Source: Platycnemis pennipes (taxonomy: Eukaryota > Arthropoda > Insecta > Odonata > Platycnemididae). Taken from it: a stretch of 64,000 nucleotides of DNA. Shown one piece after another: positions 44,119 to 54,829 of the stretch. The notes under the pieces are model-generated. The model saw only the letters and a program-made list of their open reading frames with translations, did no database searches and was not told the DNA's origin. The stretch is taken from contig OW121846.1 in the NCBI GenBank assembly GCA_933228895.1, forward strand, positions 51,246,107-51,310,106. The letters are read 5' to 3'. Both the position numbers and the translations under genes were made by a program. Numbering within the stretch: position 1 is the stretch's first letter; each line of letters begins with the position of its first letter.

Positions 44119-44839
44119 GTAGAGAATAAATTAGTGAGGATGTAGAAGGTAAAATGATGAGTTAATATAGCCCACGTGGCTCTCAACGGAAGGAAAAACG
44201 TGAGTTTTGGAAGCCATGGGTGAGGTAGTAAATGAATGTGACTGAAACGGGATATGTACGCAGGAGAAGGGAGTAGTGGAAGAAACTTGAAACAGAGCCA
44301 GCTTTTGGTCCAGCTGCCACAGTTCTTTTTATTCTTTATCTGTGTCTACTGCGATGAGAAATGGCGTGAGGCGTATGCATGCGGGAGGCTAAAAAAATGA
44401 ACTATGCCCCTAACTCTACAATGATGCTGAATAAAACTTTATGGCTTACAGACCACTGAGCAGAGTCACTCGACTAATTTCGCTTAAGAAATGACTCCAA
44501 CAGTGCGGAAAATAGGGCCATCTGGGATTTTTCTTCGGGTGAAATCTTGATTGGAACGTTTTCAAGATTCCACCACAAGATTGGAATTTGGCATGTGCTT
44601 GAAATGTATGGCTAGCAGAGATGATTGGATTAGCTTCTTGAGACGGGAGTGGTGAGAATGTGCTATGATGCTCCTTAGGGCTATTTGTGGAGAATTATTT
44701 TCAAAATAAAAAGGTTGATTCTGAATTTTTTTGTATATAACTTCTAAACCATCATCGTTATCCATCAGTCCATAGATTAGTGTAACTCAGTTCTCCGTTA
44801 GGTTCTTTTAACGACTAACCTTATCACATTTCCAAAATC
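44119..44839. other. Unassigned interval
   Basis: No recognisable gene. The short minus-strand frame at 44562-44765 has no domain I can name. Confidence 0.3.
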
Positions 44840-45480
44840 CTTCACATTTGCATACTTCACTACTTGCTCCACTCATCTCTTGCAACGCCTTTCTCTATTC
44901 TTTCCGTTCTCTTTTCTCTTGACTAGTCATCATCAAAATATCGTTTCTTAATAATCTAAGGTCGATTTGGTTGCGTAGCCTGTTTTCAAGTCTCCGTTAG
45001 AGTTTTCATCCGTTCTTCTCAAAACTTATTTTTTACTCGGTCTATCCTTTTTCTTATTGTATTTCTTCTGCATGACCGCATTTGTATGCTAACATCTATC
45101 CATTATTGGGATTTAATTCTTAATACCACAATGTCATTATTAATCATGCTTCATTTGTACGTACAGACGAATGAAGTGTTTCCCTACTTTCTAGATTTTA
45201 ATGCCCTCTTATCCCGCGCCATTTAACTTGTTATTTCATTTTTAGTCCAATAATCGCTAATTGTTCTGCATCCAAAATATAAATATTCTCATCTTGTAGT
45301 TTTTGCTTCTCGAGTTTAGCATTGTTCCTAATCTCTCCTATTCAACTTCATGTCAGTATCTTTCTTCTGTTGATTGCCCATCAGGTGGTACCACGTTGAG
45401 ATATTTTATGAATCATCTATAGTCTATTTTCAATCTTTCAGTATCTGCTCATTAGGCTAATTTTCCTCTTTGATGAAACT
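44840..45480 (-). mobile_element. Possible decayed RTE-like LINE fragment
   Basis: Pyrimidine-rich plus strand, as in the antisense LINE regions at 7.3 and 9.1 kb. The minus strand at about 45430-45390 reads FIKYLNVVPPDGQSTEE, which can be compared to the FxYLGxxIxxDGxxxxEI segment of RTE-type RT. Support is weak and borders are approximate. Confidence 0.3.
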
Positions 45481-46190
45481 TCATCGCAGTGAAGGTGAAC
45501 TTGGCTTAACTATGGGCAGCAACAACACTCAGAGACAAGCTTTCCTTAAGTTCCAAATGCAGTAAAACTTGATCTTCTCTAATGAGGTGTTTATTTAGAA
45601 AATTAACAAGTGTCAAAATAAGTAATGATTTCAAATGCTAACCTAGTTCTCAGTTTGTCTAAGCGAAAATTTCATTAGCCGGCGAAGAAGAGGAAAAAGT
45701 GTGGAATCAAGTGTTTAGTGAACCCTTGGAGTATCATCATGGAGTCTTCCAAAATTCCGGAAAAACTGTACCTCCCAATTGTAACGTTTGAAGGAATCCC
45801 TTGCTTTTTATTTAATCCTTCACGTCATTACATGCAATTGAGCACAGATCAGGATGTAGCGGCACAAACATTTCTCTCCCTAGACGCTTCTGGGAAAAGT
45901 ATGAGAATGTGTCTCTTTTGGATGGGATAACTTTTTGGAATGAGGCCATTCTCATTAATCCCCGCACTTAATCGGAGTTTCACGCTCCATCACACTTCGT
46001 CTTCACTTTGGGAAATGGGACGATAAGGGCCGAGGGGAGTCGTACCGGTATGAGAAAGGGTGAACTGATAGCAAGGTCATCTAGTCTATCGTCAAGGCGC
46101 TAAGATAACCGGCACTAAAGTCGCGGCCATTTGGTTGACATATGAAACGTGCTCCACTGTATTTCAGCGAAATGATAGACATGTCCGGGA
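45481..46190. other. Unassigned interval
   Basis: A plus-strand frame at 45718-45930 is open for 70 codons. It has no domain I recognise. Confidence 0.25.
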
Positions 46191-46194
46191 GAGA

Positions 46195-46330
46195 TTTTGG
46201 TGACGCAGAGGTGACGGGGGCCTGCTATTTCTGGGTTCGCGGGTTCGAGTCCCGCGTGGGTCGGTTTTTCACCACCCAGGGCACGGCTTTGTATGTAGTG
46301 TATTTGTTATTGGTTAAAGCACCCGACGTA
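46195..46330 (+). mobile_element. tRNA-derived SINE head, family 2
   Basis: A-box-like 'ggtgacgcagaggtgacgg' at 46199 and a near-perfect T-arm GCGGGTTCGAGTCCCGC at 46239-46255, spaced as in a pol III tRNA promoter. It is followed by 'gtgggtcggtttttcaccacccaggg'. The acceptor halves do not pair and no cloverleaf closes, so it is not a functional tRNA. Confidence 0.6.
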
Positions 46331-46549
46331 AAAGACATGGTGTCCTGTTTTCGGGTTCATGAAAATAAATGAAAAAATTAATTCCTTTAAAATATTTCCC
46401 TCTTCACCCCTCACGCAATCCCTTATTTCACTGTTTACCCTCGTACTTATTAAATTCATTGACATTCTGAAAATGACGGAAAGAATAAAGTGAATGCAAA
46501 TAAAAATATAACTAATATGCGTGATTACAAACAGTTTCTTAGTCCTCAA

Positions 46550-46960
46550 ATTACCCTGCAAGCCACCTCGAAAGGGTATGGCAGGGGGTAAATGATAATC
46601 AAATATGCACTTGCGACTAAAAAGTGCAATAATACTTCATTATAAGAAGGTGTTAGTCATATATCCTAAAGGTACGAGCAGCTAAATATCTAGTGCCTAT
46701 GAAGAAATGCTTAAGTCTACATCACATATCCTAACTACATAATCATCTCCAATATGACTTCGATTTAATCCTTAATCGCCTCTTAATGCTCGCGGAAAAA
46801 ATAGACCCTTTCTGTCATACTATCTTTCCCTCAAATTTTATTTTTGTGAGTTGAACCTGCCGTCGTGCGTTTGGGTTCATAATGCCTTTTAGGCACATTG
46901 AGTGAGGGTATCTCCTAAACATTTCAGGCAGAATATTTAGCCTGTACTTCACTTTGGTAG
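46550..46960 (-). mobile_element. Decayed LINE copy (RT C-terminus and 3' tail)
   Basis: Tail 'attaccctgcaagccacctcgaaagggtatggcagggggtaaatgataatc' at 46550, then 'cctcttaatgctcgcggaaaaaatagaccctttctgtc' and 'actatctttccctcaaattttatttttgtgagttgaac', which are antisense to the FFPRTIR and REIDCRTDRFK regions. More diverged than subfamilies A and B. Confidence 0.75.
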
Positions 46961-47029
46961 CGAGAGAGCCTGAAATGGTAGACAGTGATTTTTCACAAGC
47001 ATAAGAATTTTGTTGCAGTATTCATGATG

Positions 47030-47400
47030 ATCTTCTTCTTCCTTCTCTACGTGGTTTCGGCCTATTTTTGCCTATTAGGTACTGTATTTCCATCTTTTCC
47101 TCGATCTTTCCTCTTTTCTTTCTATGCATGACTTATTATATCTACATGTCTCAAATATTCATCGTCCATTCTCTCGATGTGCCTATTCCAATTTTTTCTC
47201 TATGTTACCAACTCTTCGCTTACTTCAATTTTATAATCCCTTTCTATATTCCCACCCTTCTTCCCGTCTCTAAACATTTCTCCTGCGATCAAACACAAAC
47301 ACTTCTAAATTTTATTCCTCCATTTTTTTGTCTCGTCATTGAATTTTTGTTTTATGTTTCTGCTGCATATGCTTATTGCCGATTTCCATCAATCAAGGGA
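47030..47400 (-). mobile_element. Possible decayed LINE fragment
   Basis: Pyrimidine-rich, similar in texture to the antisense RTE-like pieces. The 113-codon plus-strand frame at 47068-47409 (rich in F, Y, I, S, P) looks like a composition effect and I do not call it a membrane protein. The 3' part shares 'cctaggatttctt' (47450) with 51.33 kb. Confidence 0.3.
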
Positions 47401-47795
47401 GAATTATGAAAACATGAAGAAACTAACTGATAGGGAATCAAGCCAGCCCTAGGATTTCTTATCTTGGATGATGAAAATCCTAAGGTTAATTCTTAATTTT
47501 GTATCCTGTCTTAAATATCTATTTTTCAATATACTAAATGCTAGGAAAACGGATATCCTATTAACTCTAGTGATTTTCACTATCAAATTTCGGTTGGATT
47601 TTTCTATTACTAGAAAACGTTATTCCCAAGTACTTAATTCTCATTAATTGCTCTATAAGAGTATTGTCTCCCCTAGTTTGTATTTCAATCGATTCATGCA
47701 AGTGACATGTTGGAAGCCCTTGGTTTCTTATTTATAGAGCAAAGAGTAGTTAAGCCTTCTCTTTATGCATAGCTAATATCAAATAAGAACTCTAA

Positions 47796-48026
47796 AGGGC
47801 GCTTTACACGAGACAATTTTTTGTACAATTTCTTGTGCAAACGCTTGTGTAAACTGAACGAATTTGTGTTTGTCTGAATAGAATTAGAAAAGGTTCTATT
47901 TTCCATACAGCCATTCAGACATTTGCACAAGTGTTCACATAATTTGCCGCATTACACGGTACAATTTCCTCATACAAGCGTTTGTGCAAGAAATTGGACA
48001 AAAAATTGTATCGCTTAAAGTGGCCT
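47796..48026 (-). mobile_element. PIF/Harbinger-like MITE, copy 2, with TAA duplication
   Basis: Ends AGGGCGCTTTACACGAGACA and, on the complement, AGGCCACTTTAAGCGATACA; 231 bp. TAA flanks both sides (47793-47795 and 48027-48029). Read in reverse, the interior follows copy 1 block by block ('tatgaggaaattgtaccgtgt', 'ctgaatg', 'aaatagaacctttt'). Confidence 0.88.
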
Positions 48027-48819
48027 TAATAGAAGTAACTATTTGAAGGATTTCCTAGTGAGAAGCAAAGAAAACCATAGGTACGCCACCAGAAACAGTA
48101 ACAAGTTCTACTTGAACGTGCAATGCAATATAGTTGGGTAGAAATCGTTGTTTGTTAATGGGTTAAAATGATATAACAGAATAATGAATGAAACAAGCTA
48201 TTTAAATGTAAGTAGATAAAAAAATTCTGTGATTTTGTTAAGACAAACTACCCCCTCGAGTGAAAAGACATCAGTGCAATTATGTACATTTATATTATAC
48301 ATTACCAAGATGGTCTGTGGGCAACAGTTGAGAGGCAAACTACTTAAGGGATCCTGTATGATCTATAGTGATATTGTTTGTTTGTGTTTCGTAAAAAAAT
48401 CTTTGTAAGTAAAGAAAAGAGTATAATTGTGATAAGTTGTAATGTGGTGAGTGATTGCTATACACATGCGTACATTCTTTTGAACTATTTCATTTTTGTA
48501 TTTGAAAGATTAGTTCTCAAGTACTATAAAATAAAACTTGCTACTACTACTTGATTGTCCCAGTAGTTCAAATTTTTTATTCGCTCTAATGAAATTTAAG
48601 AAAAAAATTCTTATGATTATTAAAATTGTTATTCCTAGTTAATTCTTGTCCCCTATACAAAAACAACTCAAAATTATTCATTCCGGAATTCTCTGATGCT
48701 CCTGTAAATAGGAGTCTTAAATAGTATGGGTCTATCTAGCCTCAACTCTCCATTTATGCAAACGTTTCAGTCTCTGTTAATGCGTCCAGTCGTTCTTTTC
48801 GTCCACTGCACTCCATTAA
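48027..48819. other. Unassigned interval
   Basis: AT-rich with no recognised coding or repeat structure. Confidence 0.3.
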
Positions 48820-49190
48820 TACTCTTGTGCATGGGATCCGCAGGAGCAGATTTGATTATGGTGTTAGTACGCATTTCGAGAAGAGCGGCGAGATTTGTGA
48901 AAGGCCGTTATGGTAATTGTGTTAGCGTTTCGAGTTCACTACAAGAGCCGGGATCGGAATCGATGTCAGACCATAGGTTACCATTTAGACAGGGTCTTTC
49001 AAGCAAATTTTGTTTTTATTTGCTTGACGCAGATATATTTTGACATCACTCTGGTGTTATGCTCTTTGATAACTAAAACAAGAGCAGAGAGACTGCGCTT
49101 CAACACCCTGTACTCTTGTTTTCCTATGGATAGATTCAATGGGTCTATCTTCCCGCAAGCAATAGGAGATCTTAACAAACAGAGAGGTGT
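48820..49190 (+). mobile_element. Decayed LINE fragment, RT C-terminal region
   Basis: Encodes VxISRRAARFVKGRYGNCVSVS, LQEPGSESMSDHRL and, after a disrupted part, DRFNGSIFPQAIGDLNKQR. These correspond to VQRRAARFVKxxYD, LGWESLSERRL and DRFKMAFFPRTIREQN of the intact ORF2. No 3' tail is visible. The amino-acid changes suggest a lineage distinct from A and B. Confidence 0.75.
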
Positions 49191-49414
49191 GTAGGTATCC
49201 CACTATACAGTACATCTAGGAAAAGTTAATAATATTCTAAATCATTCAACTGTGCTACGCATGACGGGTGTAAAAATACTTTGGAGTATTGCGCAAATAG
49301 TCAAAGTAAACGATATCCTTTCGTAGTAACAAATCATTTTGTTGCAAGTGCCTGGTGCGAAAATAACTGCAATGCCTTTTTTTTTACATAGCATACTTTT
49401 CTTATTGCGTGGGA

Positions 49415-49695
49415 ATCGTAGGTTGGTATTGTGGTTAGGACACTGGCCTCCTATCTCGAGGGTAGGTTTCAAATACCGGCACTTGCGGATTTTTCATGTG
49501 AGTTACTTGAGTGCCATGTGAAGATCACTCCGTCCATTGGATGGGACGTCAACCCATGGGGCCCTTGGCGCCTTTCCTTAACAACAGGCAAATGCCGTCT
49601 CTCAACTCTTCGTTCTCTGAAAAATCCAACCTTCACCATATTACCCAACTATACTCTCTGGCGTAAATTACCTCAGTTGTCGGTCTCCTTCCCAC
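49415..49695 (+). mobile_element. tRNA-derived SINE, family 1, near full length
   Basis: Head: 'ggtattgtggttaggacactggcctcc' (A-box-like and anticodon arm), then 'gggtaggtttcaaataccggc' (B-box). Body: 'ggatttttcatgtgagttac', 'tccattggatgggacgtcaacccatggggcccttggcgcc'. 3' part: 'ttctctgaaaaatccaaccttcac' to 'cagttgtcggtctccttccc'. Best example of the family's sense strand. Confidence 0.82.
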
Positions 49696-50199
49696 AATAA
49701 CTATTACCCTTATTACATAGTTTACTTCTCTTTTTGAGCAGTATACGTGTCAGTGTATATTCGTTGTGCATTTTTTTGTGTTTATGCATTGCTTGTCAGC
49801 ACTCGTGACATGACTTTCAGGATTTTCTAAAGGTTTTTGTGTAGGGTTAAATGTTGGTGTGGATCCAGATATAGATTAAATCAATATTGTCAAGTCAGTC
49901 AGATACCAACGACAACTATAAAGATAAGGAGACAGGCATAAGTTTAGCTCTCAATTTTCATTCATAAAAAAATATTTTAAAAAAATGTTTAAACTCCTGC
50001 GTTACAGTATTGTATGTTATGAGATCAAGCATCACCATTTTATAAGACGGCAACCATACTTTTCTCATGGATACTGTATCCATGCTACTCATAATTGAAT
50101 TGATTTCGAATCATATTCTATCTTTTCATCCTTCAAAACCTTAGAATTTCTTCTTCAATGTTGACTTTTCTAATAAATATTTACAATTTTGCCACTCCG

Positions 50200-50655
50200 T
50201 CTGAGTAGTTTAGAATTAATAAAAGAATTAGGGTAGGAATCATTATCAGAGCGTAGGTTAAAGTACAGATTAAATCTATTAGAGAAATTTCAATCGGATA
50301 GCTTTACTGAAGATGTTAGGTACATATTAAAAAAACTACCGTGTTATGCTAGATTCGAGCAGATAAATAAGATTCGAGAGATCGATTGTCGTACTGATAG
50401 ATTCAAAATGGCATTTTCCCCCGTACTATAAGAGAACAGAATAGGCAGCATGGCAAAGGGATAGGTAGGTGAAATATTTTAGAGTTCTGTAGTCTATGAT
50501 GCATGTATTAACCCCTTAAATAATATAGATACTAGCAATCTAGTAGCATGAGACCCTACAGTTGCTTTTTGCATGTTAGTAGTGCATGCTTGGTGATCTT
50601 CACCCCCTGCCACTCACCCTGCGGTGGCTTGCAGGGTATCGTGTAGATGTAGATG
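50200..50655 (+). mobile_element. 5'-truncated LINE, subfamily A
   Basis: Encodes LELIKELG, a stop, ESLSERRLKYRLNLLEKFQS, DSFTEDVRYIL, IREIDCRTDRFKMAF and then the subfamily A 3' UTR ('gatgcatgtattaaccccttaaataatatagatactagcaatctagtagcatgagaccc'), stem-loop and 'gtgtagatgtagatg'. A one-base loss after KMAF shifts the frame. A few percent diverged from the 28.8-kb copy. Confidence 0.93.
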
Positions 50656-50999
50656 TTCAATTGTTTTTCTATCCCTTAATCTATTTTCTCAAGTAGCTTT
50701 TACGTAATGGACTTACCGAAAAAGGGGCTTTTGATCCTTCCTGATTATAGATTTTGCTTCCCTTTACTTTTTTCTAGCTCCCGCGAGCTTTCACATCGTT
50801 CTTATGCGGAGCAGCTGGCTAACTTTTGGGCTTTGGAGTGGATTTGGCAGTGAGTGGATTACAATGAATTACGAGGTAATAAGTTTTGAAATGTGGAGAG
50901 CAGATGATAGTCTATGGAGCATGTGACCTTTCTGCACATTCTGGAGTTAACCAGTCACTTAGCAGAAGGTACGTTAGAGCAGTTCTGATTGCAGTTTTA

Positions 51000-51250
51000 C
51001 CAAACTGACTTTCAATCCCGCGGGCCCCGATGTGAGTCCCGGTCAGTGGCAGATTTTCTCTTGGGCATATAGGTCCCTTTTTGATGACACTGCGAACGAT
51101 ACTTCAGATTCAGCACAACGTCCGTCGCATGGGATGTTAATCTATGGATCCCTTGGTGCCGGTAACGGAAGTGCGGTCTGTAACACGCCGTGTGGCAACT
51201 CTAGTGTCGTAGATTCCAGTACCACCTCGGGGATGGATGTCATTAATGTC
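51000..51250 (+). mobile_element. Diverged SINE family 1 copy
   Basis: 'cccgcgggccccgatgtgagtcccggtcagtggcagattttctcttggg' corresponds to head B-box and body start. 'cagcacaacgtccgtcgcatgggatgttaatctatggatcccttggtgcc' corresponds to the 'cgtccgtcggatgggacgttaaacccatgggcccttggcgcc' block. Confidence 0.7.
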
Positions 51251-51299
51251 TTTGGATAAAAAAACTTAGGAGTAAGCTATGTTAGGTGGTTCATTATAA

Positions 51300-51715
51300 C
51301 CTGAGGAATCATCATCATCAGTATATCAATCCTAGGATTTCTTTACTCCATTCTGCCCTATTCAGCGTTAATTCCCTCACGCCCTGATAGGTTCTCTCTT
51401 ATAAGTCCGATTTATTTGATTCCCTTATCCCTTCTATTATATATCAAACTCATCCATTATATCTCAATTATGTGCAGTTCATCTGGATTATCTTTTCCGA
51501 GGGTTCTCGATATTGTTCTTTCTTCTTCTACTCTTTTGTGCACCCCTTCGTTCCTCACTTGATCTGACCATGTACTCTTCAGTATCCTTCTTCAGCAACA
51601 TGTTTCGGAAGCTTCAGTTCTTCGCTGGTCTCTTTTTCCGATGCTCCATATCTCTATCCATAGAGTGCCACGCCAAAAAGTTTTGATGAAGTGCTTTATT
51701 GCTTTCAGCCTTTTT
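51300..51715 (-). mobile_element. RTE-like LINE 3' fragment
   Basis: The minus strand reads KLFGVALYGYRDMEHRKKRP followed by FRNMLLKK and further degraded text, comparable to the YGSETW ... EMWCxRRMLK segment of RTE-type RT. The plus strand is pyrimidine-rich, as at 7.3 and 9.1 kb. Heavily mutated. Confidence 0.5.
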
Positions 51716-51731
51716 CACAGACTACAGTGGG

Positions 51732-51816
51732 TGCTTTCCATTCAAGCGACTCATGCGTCGTCTTGAGTTAACTCGCGGAAACTCAAGTCGACTTGTGTCT
51801 TCACGAATGGAAAGCA
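51732..51816. mobile_element. 85-bp foldback element
   Basis: TGCTTTCCATTC at the left and its exact complement at the right. The arms then pair imperfectly down to CTTGAGTT...AACTCAAG around the centre, so almost the whole sequence is one palindrome. CpG-rich compared with its flanks. Non-coding. Confidence 0.75.
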
Positions 51817-52369
51817 AGTTTCAGATGCGCAGTAGCTGATGCGCTAAGGACTTCCACGGGGACTCGTAATTGGTGCGTTTTTGTGGGAAGGAAATCAGGA
51901 GCTTCCTTCTATTTCACTTATTGTTAGAAGTGCAAATCTTGCTATAGCAAAATCGTTACCAATGAGCCAAAAAAATGAGTTGTAGGATGATTAATTAAGA
52001 AAATACTTAACTTAAACATTTGTTCTGATATATCGGTTATTTTCAATATGCCTTTGACCGACCATATCTATCGGTCAACAGCCCCGAATAGCTGGCTCAA
52101 GGTTTCGCTTGTAGTATGACTGAATGTTTTAAAAAATAGTTCATTACTGAATCTCACAGCACTGTTAATACATTCGATATGATCTTGATAAAAAATGGTT
52201 TATCCCTCCCGCTCCGCAGTAACTCACCTATCCTCAATGACGCAAATGAGCTTAGATCTCGATCAGCCTCGGTAGTAACTACAACAATGATCCGTAATGA
52301 TAGTGCATATTGAAATATTTGGACCAGCGAATAGTTATCCGCGAATTGAAGAAGCAATGGATCGAGTTC
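51817..52369. other. Unassigned interval
   Basis: No recognised feature. A short palindromic word pair, 'gaccgaccatatctatcggtc', lies near 52057-52076. Confidence 0.3.
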
Positions 52370-52371
52370 GT

Positions 52372-52800
52372 ATAGTGACTAGAGTACTGGCCGCCCACCC
52401 CGATGGTCCCGGTACGTAATCCCGAAGGCACTTCAAGTCAGAACTGCGTCTTTCAAATGGGACGTAAAACCGTGGTCTCTTGCGTTCCGTAAAGCGTAAG
52501 CAAATGCTAGATCTCTCTCCACCCTTCCCCTGTTCCTTAAAATATTCCTTTCTCTACGCAATTCTAACTGAATGTTCTACTTTATTGTAAATATCTATCT
52601 ATCTATGTGTATCTAATATTTAAATATCTAATCTAAATAATAAATAAATATAAATAAATACCTAATCTAAATGATAAATAAATATAAATAAATATCTAAT
52701 CTAATCTAAATATCTAATATCTATCTAAATATCTATCTCTCCTATTCTAAATGACGCTAATGACCTTAGCTGTCGGTCACCTTACCCGAAGAACTAATAC
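52372..52800 (+). mobile_element. SINE family 1 expanded by an internal AT-rich simple repeat
   Basis: Head 'tagtgactagagtactggccgcccaccccgatggtcccgg'; body 'cacttcaagtcagaactgcgtctttcaaatgggacgtaaaacc' and 'ctctctccacccttcccctgttccttaaaatattcc'; 3' end 'ctattctaaatgacgctaatgaccttagctgtcggtcaccttaccc'. The repeat at 52590-52742 sits between body and 3' end, where other copies have only a few bases. Confidence 0.82.
52590..52742. repeat. Compound (ATCT)n / TAAATAAATA simple repeat
   Basis: Alternating 'tatctatctatc', 'aataaataaatataaataaata' and 'tctaatctaaatatctaa' units, imperfect, over about 150 bp. Confidence 0.9.
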
Positions 52801-53685
52801 TTAGAAAAGGATGAGGAGTGCGTGGCGGGTCCGCCATTTTCCTGAATCCTGCATCAGTGATCATTTTCATCGCATCCCTTTGCTCTCGACCTCGTGTCAG
52901 TGGTAGTGATATTGACACGGTCACTTTTGTCCCCGAGAGAAGGAAGAAGTCCACCACCTACGTAAAACGTCAACCTTATCTCTCTCCGGAGCGCAATTGG
53001 CAATCTGCTGGAAAAGTTTTTGCTCGGAACAATCGGATGCATCTCTGGGGGTCGTAGATTAGTTTTGCGGGAACTCAAGGACAGACGAGGCTGCAATTCT
53101 GTCCAACTTCGCTGGTGACGAACAGGATCGGCATCAATTGACAGTTGGTGCCATCATTGGAGCTACTCACTGCTGACTCGTCCTCCGTGCGATATATCGC
53201 TGTATTTCTTAGTTTATATCAACAAAATTCAGCTTCATGGATTTTATCCATTTAAGTTTTCCGCAGAATCGCACCCTTGAATTTCTTTTCTACAGTATCC
53301 TTATCGCACCCATACCTGTGGGAATTTTGGCACAGAAATATTCGACCTTCTACGACAGCAACGTATTTCTGTAATAAAACTGCAGGATATGTAACGTTAT
53401 TATAGACAGTAATTTATTAAAGTGAAGTTACTTGCGGAAAATTAGAATATGTATTGCAATTTTAACTAGTATTTTGCATGCTTTCGTATGTATATTCGTA
53501 ATGGTAAATTTAATTTGTTTTCCATGGTTGGCAAATTATGTAAATAATGGTTTATCTTCGATATCTGACACGGGTGGTGATAATTTTTGCAGAATTATTG
53601 TATATCTTAATACTTCAGTTCTCAGAATGATTTTTAGTTAATTCTAGGTATTTTCGGGTAGTAAAAATCCCGTACTCTTATAGCA
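52801..53685. other. Unassigned, first half less AT-rich
   Basis: Frames are open on both strands at 52818-53096, with no recognisable domain and more CpG than the flanks. I cannot say whether this is an old repeat or a host exon. Nothing recognised from 53100 to 53685. Confidence 0.3.
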
Positions 53686-53689
53686 TAGG

Positions 53690-53775
53690 ATTGCTACTCT
53701 TCAATGCATGCATTCTGATGATTCTACCATGCACCCTTTCGGTAGATTGCAGAGTATCATGTGGACGTAGGTGAT
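53690..53775 (+). mobile_element. Eroded LINE 3' tail
   Basis: 'caatgcatgcattctgatgattctaccatgcaccctttcggtagattgcagagtatcatgtggacgtaggtg' keeps the tail order with decayed stem. Confidence 0.6.
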
Positions 53776-53894
53776 GCAATTGGTCACTGCAAGCGACACT
53801 AAAACCAAATTTCCAATATCAGTAAGAATAATTTTGATTTTTAAACAAATTATGGGTACGCCCACCTTCTATTGACGTTCAACTCCTAGTAATA

Positions 53895-54200
53895 GTTATT
53901 CGGAAGCGGTGACCGACAGATAAGGTCACTTGTGCAACTTAGGATAGGAGGTAATTTTGCAAGATACAGATGACTCAGGTGGAGTGAATCTCGGCGTCAT
54001 TATTACTCATTTTTAAATAAAAGCGCCAAGGGAACATGGTTAAACGTCCTATCCGACGGACGGATTACTAAACTCAAAGTTCTCTACATAATATCCAAAA
54101 GTATGCCAATGAAAAATCTATACCTCGGCCGATGTTGAAACCCAGTCCTGGGAGATTGGAAGGTAGTGCTCTAGGGAAACTAACTACTTGATCCAGCTGT
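53895..54200 (-). mobile_element. tRNA-derived SINE, family 1, near full length
   Basis: From the 3' end: 'ggtgaccgacagataaggtcacttgtgc', 'aataaaagcgccaagggaacatggttaaacgtcctatccgacggacgg', 'atgccaatgaaaaatctatacctcggcc', B-box complement 'gttgaaacccagtcctgggag', and head 'aaggtagtgctctagggaaac'. It matches the 49.4 and 52.4-kb copies in reverse. Confidence 0.82.
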
Positions 54201-54297
54201 ACCCGTCTCAACTAACTGTCCTCCTGATGTAAACTCTTGTGTTCGGTATATGATACGTAAATTAAAGAAGAAATCATGGCAAATTTTTATTTCTGAT

Positions 54298-54350
54298 TAT
54301 TGATATAATACTTTATGAATTCAACAGATATAATACTTTATGAATTCAAC
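54298..54350. repeat. Tandem duplication of about 26 bp
   Basis: 'gatataatactttatgaattcaac' occurs twice in a row (about 54300 and 54328). Confidence 0.9.
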
Positions 54351-54829
54351 TATTACTCTAAATAAACTAACTCTATGAAAAGTCGTAGAAACGAAATGGC
54401 AACCGCCACACAGAGGTCAGGATCCCTAATACATGGTATTTACGAGTCTACAAAAATTTTCTATATAGGGTTTTTGAGTATATATTTTGGATACACCGAT
54501 AATTGACGAATTCAAAACCATCTCAGGTAAGTACTTATCGCACTAATTACTCCTCTGGTAGATAAGAAAATGTTGCACTGGTAATAAGTGCATCATTTGA
54601 AAAAGAGGAGGCACAGCATCACCTTCAATTCTCTCTAATATAACGTGTATTGACCCGATTCTTTTTTTGCAAAATGGATTTTGAAACGAAAGGTGAGTGC
54701 TATTGAAATATTTAATAATATATGGCAAATATACTTCAAAAAATAACTTTTTGCATAATGTTTTGTTCAAACATAAAGAAATTTTTTATGAAAATTAACG
54801 TTCAAAGTTACAAAGGTATATTTTGTAGT

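Noticed and set aside
46199..46270. Functional tRNA gene
   Set aside because: A- and B-box-like segments are present, but the acceptor stem does not close and no complete cloverleaf forms; better explained as a SINE head.
47068..47409. Hydrophobic 113-codon plus-strand frame resembling a membrane protein
   Set aside because: The hydrophobicity follows from the T/C-rich strand (TTT, TTC, CTT codons), as in other antisense LINE regions. No recognised family.
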